In this document: positions 1-7,188 of the stretch, in pieces
How the letters are laid out: every line of letters begins with the position of its first letter
Numbering within the stretch: the stretch's first letter is position 1
Source: a virus
IMG/VR virus record: IMGVR_UViG_3300011253_001009
Location: 1-36,308 of that record
Length of the DNA: 36,308 nucleotides
Reading direction: 5' to 3' (one strand)
Program-made: the position numbers and the translations under genes
Notes under the pieces: model-generated
Database searches by the model: none
Seen by the model: only the letters and a program-made list of their open reading frames with translations
Told to the model about the DNA's origin: nothing

Positions 1-12
1 GGACTCCGACCC
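1..12. repeat. 12-bp terminal direct repeat, left copy (candidate cos end)
   Basis: The first 12 bases, GGACTCCGACCC, are identical to the last 12 of the window and the match stops at 12. The position just before the small terminase gene, the length of 12, and the partial likeness to the lambda cohesive end (GGGCGGCGACCT) all suit a cos overhang. The same pattern would arise if a circular assembly was cut with a short overlap. Positions 13-75 contain a C-rich then T-rich stretch and no gene. Confidence 0.6.
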
Positions 13-75
13 CCCGGTTTTGGTTTAGTTTTTTTGCGCTGTGGGTATGTGATCAGATCGCCAAGGTGATCGAGC

Positions 76-747
76 ATGTCGAATTTAGAAAAAATTTTTT
101 TGAGCCGACGGGCTTATGCTGAGCGGATTGGCGTAGCGCCGTCATATATCGTCAATCTGGCGCAACAAGGTCGCATTCCGATCTTTGTGTCATGCCCTGA
201 TTGCAAAGCGATGGTCGATTGTTCTGTCGCGCATTGTGTAGCCTGCGGCGGTGCGATCGCCTCGGTGATCACGGACCAGGAAATCAGCCACGGCAAGATC
301 GACCCCGAGATCGCTGATCGCGCGATGTCTGATGCAATCGACCCGGCCAAGGGCCACGTCGCCGAGCGTCATGCCGAGCAGCGCGGCGCCGAGCTCGCCA
401 TTGAGTCGCCGCCGGCAACGCCCGAGCCGCCTGAGAAAAAGGGCGACGATGGTTTGTTGAGTTTCAACATGGCCAAGCGCGCGACCGAGAATTACCGCGC
501 GATGTCGGCCCGACTGGAGTTTGAGGAGCGCGCCGGCTTGCTCGGTCCGGTCCAAGATATGACCGATGCGGCACTTGAGTGCGCACGCACCGCACGCGAC
601 CAGGTGCTTGCCATTCCCGATCGGGTGAGTGAGATCTTAGCGGCCGAGACTGATCCGGCGCAGGTGCATGAATTGCTCACCGTTGAGCTTATGAATGCGT
701 TGGAAAACTTAGCCGCCGATATTGATCGCGATGCTGCCCGCGGCTAA
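76..747 (+). CDS. Terminase small subunit, Nu1-like
   Basis: DNA-recognition subunit of the packaging motor, expected to bind near cos and hand the DNA to the large subunit. The 223-residue protein begins with a winged-helix-like HTH (about residues 11-34). A Cys cluster follows, C40-x2-C43 and C54-x2-C57, probably a zinc knuckle. The C-terminal half (about 130-223) has the lambda Nu1-family pattern: a charged helix with 'KRATENYRAMSARLEFEERA' and then 'ARDQVLAIPDRV'. The ATG at 76 has AAGGTGA about 6 bases upstream. The 3' end overlaps the large terminase start. The order cos, small subunit, large subunit is as in lambda. Confidence 0.85.
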   Translation: MSNLEKIFLSRRAYAERIGVAPSYIVNLAQQGRIPIFVSCPDCKAMVDCSVAHCVACGGAIASVITDQEISHGKIDPEIADRAMSDAIDPAKGHVAERHAEQRGAELAIESPPATPEPPEKKGDDGLLSFNMAKRATENYRAMSARLEFEERAGLLGPVQDMTDAALECARTARDQVLAIPDRVSEILAAETDPAQVHELLTVELMNALENLAADIDRDAARG

Positions 748-2854
748 ATATGCCGACGTCGACCAGGCCTATCGAGAGGCCTTTGCGCGGGGCATGCGAC
801 CAGAGCCACGCACCTCGGTCGCTCAATGGTCAGAAGATCACCGGCGCCTGAGCCGCGTTGCGAGCTCGGAACCGGGCCGCTGGCGTAACGCGCGCACGCC
901 TTACCTGGTCGAGATCATGGAAGTGCTGAGCGTGACCTCGCCAGTCACCGATGTGTGGTTTATGAAAGCGACGCAAGTCGGCGCGACCGAGTGCGGCAAC
1001 AATTGGGTCGGCTCGGTGATCCACAAAAACCCGGCGCCGATGATGGTGGTGTTTCCAACCTCGGCGACGGCTAAGCGGCAAAGTAAACAGCGCATCGCGC
1101 CGATGCTCGAGGAGACGCCCGCGTTAATCAACGCGGTTAAAAAACCGCGCGCTCGAGATTCGGGCAACACCACGTTGCTCAAGGAATTTGTCGGCGGGAT
1201 CTTGATATTAGCCGGTGCGAATTCGGCCAAAGAGTTGCGCAGCTCTCCGGTTAAAAATTTGTTTCTCGATGAGATCGACGAATACCCCGCCGATCTGGAC
1301 AACCAGGGCGATCCGTTGCTGCTCGCTGAAAAGCGCACCAGTAACTTTGCCCGGCGCAAACGATTCAAAGTCTCGACGCCGACGGTCAAGGGTCATTCCA
1401 GGATTGAGCGTGGCTTTAATCGATCGGATCAACGCTATTACTTTGTGCCGTGCCCGCATTGTGCACATGAGCAGAAGCTCGTATGGGATCAAATGCGCTG
1501 GTCGACGCGCAAAGTGCTCGAGCACCATTGTCGCGGCTGTGGCGAGGTCCATGTCGCCGGCGTATTGCCGGGCGCGCTATCGTGTACGTGCGACAGCTGC
1601 GGCCTGGTTGCCGACCTTGAGCAACACCCGCTCAACGAGCGTGACACCGGCGAGCTCGACGCGGTGCACTATGAGTGCGAATCGTGCCACGAGCCGATCG
1701 CTGAGCACCATAAAACGGCAATGCTTGCCGGCGGGCGTTGGATTGCCACCGCACCAGGCCCGAATAAAGACGTTGGCTTTCACCTCAATGCGTTGTACTC
1801 GCCGCTTGGGTGGTACTCGTGGACCGAGGCGGTCACTGATCGACTTGAGGCAGAAGGCAATCCAGCTGATCTAAAAGTTTGGACCAATACGGTCCTCGGT
1901 CTGACTTATTCAGTCGACGCCGATCAACCCGACACCGACTTGCTCGCCGGTCGATTGAGTGACTACCGGATTGGCCAGGTGCCGGCCGGCGCGTTGTTTT
2001 TGACCGCGGCGGTCGACGTTCAAAAAGACCGGCTTGAGATCAAGGTTAAAGGCTGGGGCCGCGGTGAGGAAAGCTGGCTAATTGATTGGCAACAGATTTA
2101 CGGCAACCCCAACCAGCCGGAAGTGTGGAACGCGCTTGACGATCTGCGTGCGAAACGATACCCGCACGCGTTTGGTGCTGACCTGCCGATCGAGATGACT
2201 GCGATCGACAGCGGCGGGCACCATACGCACGAGGTCTATAACTACGTGCGCCGTCGCCGTCGCGTGATGGCGGTCAAGGGTGCGAGTACGCGCGGCAAAG
2301 CGGTTTTGTCGCGACCGAGCCTGGTCGACGTGAAGGCCTCCGGCAAAGTTCACAAGCGCGGCGTCAAGCTGTGGTTGATTGGCACGGATACGGCAAAGAA
2401 AACGATATACGGCCGGTTAAAGATCATCGACGCCGGCCGGCCCGGTTATATGCACTTTCCGCACGGCTTGCCGGTGGACTATTTCGACCAGCTCACGGCC
2501 GAGAAGATCATCACGCGTTACGTGCGCGGATTTGAAGTGCACGACTTCGACAAAGAACCCAACGCGCGCAACGAGGCGCTCGATTGTGAGGTGTACGCCT
2601 ACGCGGCCGCTTTGCACGCTGGCCTTGCGCGTAAGCGCTGGCCGGCGCTCGAGGCCCGCTTGCGAGCGCGTGCTGAGCGTCAAGCGGCCAGTGTTTCTCA
2701 AGAAACACCGCCCGCGGCGCCGGCGAGCTCGGCACCGGCCGCGCCGATTGATCCGTTACTCGAGGACCAGGCGCCACCGCCTAAAAAACGGCGGCGTAAA
2801 CGACAACGCACCCGACGTCACCGCGGGCTCGCAACCATTGATCTCAATTTGTGA
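722..2854 (+). CDS. Terminase large subunit, GpA family
   Basis: ATPase and nuclease that cuts concatemers at cos and drives DNA into proheads. About 710 residues, near the length of lambda gpA (641). A Walker-A-like loop 'KATQVGATE' lies near residues 82-90 and the Walker B acidic pair is in 'FLDEIDEYP' (D183, E184). The centre carries several CxxC pairs (CPHC, CRGC, CDSC, CESC), an enlarged zinc-binding insertion. The C-terminal nuclease region starts with 'AAVDVQKDRLEIKVKGWG'. The tail is Pro/Ala-rich and then basic. The frame can open at TTG 722 or ATG 731, both overlapping the small subunit gene. A parS-like palindrome is embedded at 2692-2707, where it encodes 'SVSQETPP'. Confidence 0.93.
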   Translation: MIAMLPAAKYADVDQAYREAFARGMRPEPRTSVAQWSEDHRRLSRVASSEPGRWRNARTPYLVEIMEVLSVTSPVTDVWFMKATQVGATECGNNWVGSVIHKNPAPMMVVFPTSATAKRQSKQRIAPMLEETPALINAVKKPRARDSGNTTLLKEFVGGILILAGANSAKELRSSPVKNLFLDEIDEYPADLDNQGDPLLLAEKRTSNFARRKRFKVSTPTVKGHSRIERGFNRSDQRYYFVPCPHCAHEQKLVWDQMRWSTRKVLEHHCRGCGEVHVAGVLPGALSCTCDSCGLVADLEQHPLNERDTGELDAVHYECESCHEPIAEHHKTAMLAGGRWIATAPGPNKDVGFHLNALYSPLGWYSWTEAVTDRLEAEGNPADLKVWTNTVLGLTYSVDADQPDTDLLAGRLSDYRIGQVPAGALFLTAAVDVQKDRLEIKVKGWGRGEESWLIDWQQIYGNPNQPEVWNALDDLRAKRYPHAFGADLPIEMTAIDSGGHHTHEVYNYVRRRRRVMAVKGASTRGKAVLSRPSLVDVKASGKVHKRGVKLWLIGTDTAKKTIYGRLKIIDAGRPGYMHFPHGLPVDYFDQLTAEKIITRYVRGFEVHDFDKEPNARNEALDCEVYAYAAALHAGLARKRWPALEARLRARAERQAASVSQETPPAAPASSAPAAPIDPLLEDQAPPPKKRRRKRQRTRRHRGLATIDLNL
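2692..2707. promoter_or_regulatory. parS-like palindrome, site A
   Basis: TGTTTCTCAAGAAACA. Within 2691-2708 the 8-base arms GTGTTTCT and AGAAACAC are perfectly complementary around a CA centre. The site lies in the 3' part of the large terminase gene. Its outer arms (TGTTTC...GAAACA) equal those of bacterial parS, while the centre differs. It is one of four copies, the others at 15007, 24738 and 32161. Confidence 0.6.
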
Positions 2855-3375
2855 TGATAGCCAACCACGAACCTAGTCAGATCACTGCTGGTGATCGCCT
2901 GCAATGGCGCCGGACGTTTGCCGACTATCCGGCGTCGACTTGGACCCTCAAGTACTACTTGCGGGCGAGCCAAGGCAACATTGACATCACTGCCACGGCT
3001 GATGGTGATGACTTTGTTATCGACGTCGCGTCGGCCGATACCGTCGGCTATAAGGCCGGCGTTTATCGGTGGCAAGCGCAAGTTGATGACGGTGCCGGTG
3101 CGTTGGCGGTTATCGCGACCAATCAGATCAAGATTGTCGAGAATTTTGCCAACCTTGACCGCTTTGACAGTCGCACGCACGCACAAAAAGTGCTCGAGGC
3201 GATCGAGGCCGCACTCGAAAAACGCGCCACCGCGGAGCAACAGAGTTTCACCGTCGAAGGCCGCGCGATTGAGCTTTTATCGATTGAGGAGCTCGTCAAG
3301 GCGCGCGACCGGTTTCGTCGGGAAGTAAGCCGCGAGTCAGGCCGTCGGCCGCCTCGTGTGCTGACGCGGATCTGA
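2851..3375 (+). CDS. gpW-like head protein with an N-terminal beta domain
   Basis: 174 residues between terminase and portal, the place of lambda gene W. Residues about 110-165 ('ALEKRATAEQQSFTVEGR...SIEELVKARDRFRREV') follow the pattern of gpW-type head-completion proteins, which plug the connector after packaging. The first 100 residues look like an all-beta domain that standard gpW (68 residues) lacks. The start at 2851 (or the next ATG) overlaps the terminase stop, and the stop overlaps the portal ATG in TGATG, so translation is probably coupled. The gpW assignment rests on position and the C-terminal pattern only. Confidence 0.55.
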   Translation: MMIANHEPSQITAGDRLQWRRTFADYPASTWTLKYYLRASQGNIDITATADGDDFVIDVASADTVGYKAGVYRWQAQVDDGAGALAVIATNQIKIVENFANLDRFDSRTHAQKVLEAIEAALEKRATAEQQSFTVEGRAIELLSIEELVKARDRFRREVSRESGRRPPRVLTRI

Positions 3376-4895
3376 TGGGTATCTTTAGCTGGTTTAACCG
3401 GCCCGGCGTGCCGTCTGATTACAACGACGCCGTCGCTTCGCCGTCACGTAAACCGAGATCTGCCGCGCGCAACTTTAGCGCCGCCGAGCGTGATCGCTTG
3501 ACCTCGAGTTTCCCAACCCTGCAGGTCAGCGGCAACGCTGAGATCCGGCAAGCCCTGGCGCCGCTGCGGGCACGGTCTCGCAACCTGGCGAACAATACCG
3601 AGCTCGGTCGTCGCTATATCCAGTTGCTGAAAGATCAGGTCATCGGTGATCAAGGCATTCGCATGATCCCGAATGTGCGCGTCGGCAGCGAAGTGGACAA
3701 CGACGCCAACATGAAGCTCGCGAAGGCCTGGTCGGAATTCATTCGCCCGGGGCGTTTCACGGTTGACGGTCAATTGAGCTATGTCGATGTGCTTAAGCTC
3801 TTTATCGTTTCGCTGGCGCGCGATGGTGAATTGCTCGCAAAACACATTGAAGGGCGCGCGGCTGAGAATCGTTTTGGCTATGCGGTGCAAACGCTTTCAC
3901 CCGATCATTTAGACGAACAAAAAACCACACGACTCGGGCAATCGCGTCGCGTGATCATGGGCGTCGAGGTCAACGCGTTTTATCGCCCGACGGTGTATCA
4001 CTTGTTAAGCGCGTTACCGTCTGAGGCCTTCCCGGCGACCGCCCGCGTGCACCATGTACCGACGGCAGCGCGCGAAGTACTGCACGCGTTTTTACACGAC
4101 AGTGCTAACCAGGTGCGCGGCGTGCCCCATATGCACGCGGCCATTCGCTCAACCTGGTTTTTGTCCAAGTATCAAGAGGCCGAGCTCGTGGCGGCAATCC
4201 AAGGCGCGGCGAAGGGCGGCATGTTTGTCGCGCCGGACGGTGAACCGCACGACTTCAGTGACACCGACGAAGATGACGAGGGCGAGATCGTTGACTATTA
4301 CCAGGACGCTGAGCCCGGCACGTTTGGGATTGCGCCCGAGGGCCATAATTTTGTGCCCTATGACCCGACGCACCCGAATCAAGCGTTTGGCGACTTCAAT
4401 AAAGGGATCAAGCGCGACATCGCTGCCGGCTGGGGCGTGTCCTATCACACCTTAACCGGTGATCTCGAGGGCGTTAATTTTTCGAGCGCCAAAGTCGGGC
4501 AATTACCCGAGCGTGACTATTTTCGAGGCCTGCAGGGTTTTCTAACCGAGCACGTCTGTCAGGTCATCTATGAGCGCTGGCTTGTCCAGGCGATCACGCG
4601 CGGTGAGATCGATTTACCGATGCGCAAGCTTGATCAGTTTCTCGCGCCGAAATGGAAGGCACGCGGCTGGCCGGCAACCGATGCCCGGTCAGAATCCGCA
4701 GCGAACGATCGCGCCATCGCTAACGGTACACGCTCGCGCACCGCCATTGCGGCCGACAGCGGTGAGGAATGGCCGGAGATTGCCGCCGAGCTCGCCGAGG
4801 AGCAAGCACTTGCCGATGAGCTCGGCCTAAATTTGACCAAAACAGAGGGCGACGACGATGCCGCAACCCCGAGCGACAGTAACCAGAACAATTGA
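3375..4895 (+). CDS. Portal protein, lambda gpB family
   Basis: Forms the twelve-subunit portal ring at one capsid vertex through which DNA passes and to which the connector attaches. The 506-residue length fits the lambda gpB family (533). Recognisable features are the N-terminal 'RSRNLANNTELGRRYIQLL' helix, the central 'VLHAFLHDSANQVRGVPHM' stretch and 'HPNQAFGDFNKGIKRDIAAGWGVSYHTLTGDLEGVNFSSAK' region (about residues 335-375). The C-terminus is acidic and low in complexity. It starts on the ATG overlapping the upstream stop and runs 38 bases into the protease-capsid gene. Confidence 0.92.
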   Translation: MGIFSWFNRPGVPSDYNDAVASPSRKPRSAARNFSAAERDRLTSSFPTLQVSGNAEIRQALAPLRARSRNLANNTELGRRYIQLLKDQVIGDQGIRMIPNVRVGSEVDNDANMKLAKAWSEFIRPGRFTVDGQLSYVDVLKLFIVSLARDGELLAKHIEGRAAENRFGYAVQTLSPDHLDEQKTTRLGQSRRVIMGVEVNAFYRPTVYHLLSALPSEAFPATARVHHVPTAAREVLHAFLHDSANQVRGVPHMHAAIRSTWFLSKYQEAELVAAIQGAAKGGMFVAPDGEPHDFSDTDEDDEGEIVDYYQDAEPGTFGIAPEGHNFVPYDPTHPNQAFGDFNKGIKRDIAAGWGVSYHTLTGDLEGVNFSSAKVGQLPERDYFRGLQGFLTEHVCQVIYERWLVQAITRGEIDLPMRKLDQFLAPKWKARGWPATDARSESAANDRAIANGTRSRTAIAADSGEEWPEIAAELAEEQALADELGLNLTKTEGDDDAATPSDSNQNN

Positions 4896-6813
4896 GTGCG
4901 AAACGCTTTATCGCGCGGCCGAGTTTGACGTCGTCGAACGCGCCGACGGTGAGGCCGGTGATCGCACGATTAACATCAGATTTTCATCTGAGGAACCGGT
5001 CGCGCGCTGGTTTGGTGAGGAGATCCTTGATCACTCGCCCGACGCAGTCAGAACAGATTTTTTAAACAGTGGTCGAGCACCGTTATTGCTTGATCATTTT
5101 CATCGGGACATTGTCGGCGTCATTGAGTCCGGCTCGATCGGGAACGATCGCGCAGGACACGCGACGGCGCGCTTTGGGAAAAGTGCAAAGGCCGAGGAAG
5201 CGTTGCAAGACGTTCACGACAAGATCCGCAACAACGTATCCGTAGGTTATCGGATCATCAAAGTCATTCGCGAAGTTGACGAAAACGATCGGGAGACGTT
5301 TCGCGTCAGCGAGTGGGAGCCTTTAGAGATCAGTCTCGTCGCAATAGGTGCCGACAGTACGGCCCAAGTCAAACGCGACAGGACGATGCACACGGTCGAA
5401 ATCATTGAACGGGAGGCAACCATGCCACAAGAAAATACCCCCAACGCCGATCCGACGCCTGACGCCACACGAGCGGCAGATCCGACCCCGACCCCGAGCC
5501 CGGCGGTTGTCGTCGATACGTCACAAACCCGCGAGGCAGTACTGCAACGCGAGGAAACCCGATCGACGGAAATCATGGCGCTCGCGGTGCGTCACAATTT
5601 GCGCGAATTCGGTAACGAACACGTCCGCGCGTCGACCTCACTTGAGGCGTTTAAGGGCTTACTGCTTGAACGACTGCCGGAAAGCACACCGCTCGCCGAT
5701 CCCGCCGGTGCGCTCGACTTAAGTCATAGTGATCAACAGCGGTACTCAATCATCAACGCGATGCGCTACCTTGCCTCAGAGAAAGGCGACCGCGCTGCAG
5801 AGTCCGCGGCCGGCTTTGAAATCGAGTGTTCACAAACTATCGGCGAACGGCTTGGCGGCCGTCAACCGCGCGGTATGTTTATCCCTGCGGATATGCGCAT
5901 GCGTGACGACTTCAACCCGATCGCGATGCGCGCACAAACGGCTGGTACGCCGGCGGACGGCGGTCACCTGGTCGGCACCGATCATCTCGGCGGTTCATTT
6001 ATCGACGCGTTGCGCAATGCCTTAGTGTTGCGCGACCTGGGTGTGCGCATGCTGACCGGTTTGGTCGGCAACGTCGAGATCCCGAAAATGAGCACCGGCT
6101 CGACCGCGACGATCATCGCAGCCGAGGGCGGCAACGCGGCCGAATCTGATCCGGTCTATGCGCAAGTAACACTCACCCCGCGCACCTTGGGCGCCTACAC
6201 CGATGTGTCGCGGCGTTTGTTAATGCAAAGCGACCCGTCGGTCGATGGCCTGGCGCGTGATGACTTGTTGCTCGCTGCGGCGGTCGGGATGGAATCCTAC
6301 GCGCTGACCGGCACCGGCAGCAGCGGCCAGCCGACCGGCTTGCTCAACGTGTCTGGCATTGGTGACGTGTCACACGGCACCAATGGCGGGGCACCCGATT
6401 GGGCGACTACCATTGAGCACATTACCGATGTCGAGTCGGCCAATGCGGCGATGGGTAACCTTGGCTGGTTGACCAATGCGAGCGTATGGGGCGCGATGAT
6501 GTCGACCCCGCGCGTTGCCGGTTTTCCGCGCTATATCCTCGAGGATCCAGGTCGTGATCTGATTGGCTATCCGTTACGTCGTACGCAAAACATGCCCGGC
6601 AACCTGACCAAAGGTAGCGGCACCAACCTCGGCAGCCTGGTGTATGGCAATTGGTCTGACCTGATCATTGGTGAATGGGGCGTGATTGACCTGCTCGCCG
6701 ATCCTTACACGTTATCGCGCTCCGGTGGCGTGCGTTTTAACGTACACATGGATTTTGATGTGGCGGTGCGTCGCGCGGCAAGCTTCGCGGCCTCGCAGGA
6801 CATTATTTACTAA
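4858..6813 (+). CDS. Prohead protease fused to HK97-fold major capsid protein
   Basis: 651 residues. Residues about 15-180 are a U35/HK97-type prohead protease, with 'LLDHFH' (H80/H82) and 'NNVSVGY' (S128) as likely catalytic positions. A Pro/Thr-rich linker (189-220) and a charged helical segment resembling the HK97 delta scaffold follow. From about residue 345 ('RAQTAGTPADGGHLVGTD') to the end is an HK97-fold capsid protein, with 'LRDLGVRMLTGLVGNVEIPK' and 'RNAL...' patterns typical of the family. Autocleavage would release mature coat. A strong ribosome-binding site and ATG lie in frame at codon 189, so a separate capsid precursor may also be made. Pairing an HK97-type capsid with a lambda-type portal and terminase is a mosaic seen in other phages. 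Confidence 0.9.
   Translation: MPQPRATVTRTIECETLYRAAEFDVVERADGEAGDRTINIRFSSEEPVARWFGEEILDHSPDAVRTDFLNSGRAPLLLDHFHRDIVGVIESGSIGNDRAGHATARFGKSAKAEEALQDVHDKIRNNVSVGYRIIKVIREVDENDRETFRVSEWEPLEISLVAIGADSTAQVKRDRTMHTVEIIEREATMPQENTPNADPTPDATRAADPTPTPSPAVVVDTSQTREAVLQREETRSTEIMALAVRHNLREFGNEHVRASTSLEAFKGLLLERLPESTPLADPAGALDLSHSDQQRYSIINAMRYLASEKGDRAAESAAGFEIECSQTIGERLGGRQPRGMFIPADMRMRDDFNPIAMRAQTAGTPADGGHLVGTDHLGGSFIDALRNALVLRDLGVRMLTGLVGNVEIPKMSTGSTATIIAAEGGNAAESDPVYAQVTLTPRTLGAYTDVSRRLLMQSDPSVDGLARDDLLLAAAVGMESYALTGTGSSGQPTGLLNVSGIGDVSHGTNGGAPDWATTIEHITDVESANAAMGNLGWLTNASVWGAMMSTPRVAGFPRYILEDPGRDLIGYPLRRTQNMPGNLTKGSGTNLGSLVYGNWSDLIIGEWGVIDLLADPYTLSRSGGVRFNVHMDFDVAVRRAASFAASQDIIY
5411..5424 (+). 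promoter_or_regulatory. Internal ribosome-binding site and in-frame ATG in the capsid gene
   Basis: GGGAGG (5411-5416) lies 5 bases before ATG 5422, in frame with the 651-codon gene at codon 189. It sits exactly at the junction between the protease and the linker/capsid part ('MPQENTPNADP'). Initiation here would give a 463-residue capsid precursor without protease, in excess over the fusion. It is one of the best Shine-Dalgarno matches in the head region. Confidence 0.55.
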
Positions 6814-6822
6814 GCCTAACCA

Positions 6823-6860
6823 CAAGCCTGAGCGAGATCGCACGCACTCGCTCGGGCTTG
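6823..6860 (+). terminator. 14-bp hairpin after the capsid gene
   Basis: Arms 6823-6836 and 6847-6860 pair over 14 positions (one G:U) around a 10-base loop. No T-run follows, so this may be an mRNA-stabilising or processing hairpin rather than an intrinsic terminator. It lies in the 106-base gap before the next gene. Confidence 0.45.
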
Positions 6861-6919
6861 TATTCACTCGACTGATGCAAAGCACGCACACCGGATTCAC
6901 CTTGATTGGAGGGCACACA

Positions 6920-7126
6920 ATGCCAAACAACGACAACGCAACACCCGAAGCAATCGTAATCACCTTAACGCGCGGCACGCGCATTGACGGCCAACCCTAT
7001 GAGCGGGGCCGGACGCTCGCCGTGCCGTACCTGTTGGGCCGTGAATTGATGGCAGCCAACAAAGCGCTCGAAGGCGAGCATGACGACATCGAACCGATCG
7101 ATCGCGATACCTCCGAAGAAGATTGA
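6920..7126 (+). CDS. Small acidic hypothetical protein
   Basis: 68 residues. The ATG at 6920 is chosen because GGAGGG lies at 6908-6913 and the longer open frame would run back into the capsid gene. The protein begins 'MPNNDNATPEAIVITLTRGTRID', has a short beta-rich middle and ends in a very acidic tail (DDIEPIDRDTSEED). I recognise no family. Small proteins just after the capsid gene are often minor head or connector components, but nothing in the sequence proves it. A terminator follows directly. Confidence 0.6.
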   Translation: MPNNDNATPEAIVITLTRGTRIDGQPYERGRTLAVPYLLGRELMAANKALEGEHDDIEPIDRDTSEED

Positions 7127-7131
7127 TCAAC

Positions 7132-7163
7132 CCGGCGCGCGGCATACGTTGCGCGCCGGTTTT
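7132..7163 (+). terminator. Rho-independent terminator
   Basis: A perfect 9-bp GC stem (CCGGCGCGC 7132-7140 with GCGCGCCGG 7151-7159), a 10-base loop, then TTTT. It separates the head genes from the fibre genes. Confidence 0.65.
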
Positions 7164-7188
7164 CGTTGATTCTCACAGGTTTTGAGCT

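Noticed and set aside
4054-4455. Overlapping forward 133-codon frame in the portal gene
   Set aside because: Arg-rich shadow with no ribosome-binding site in a gene with strong family identity in the other frame.
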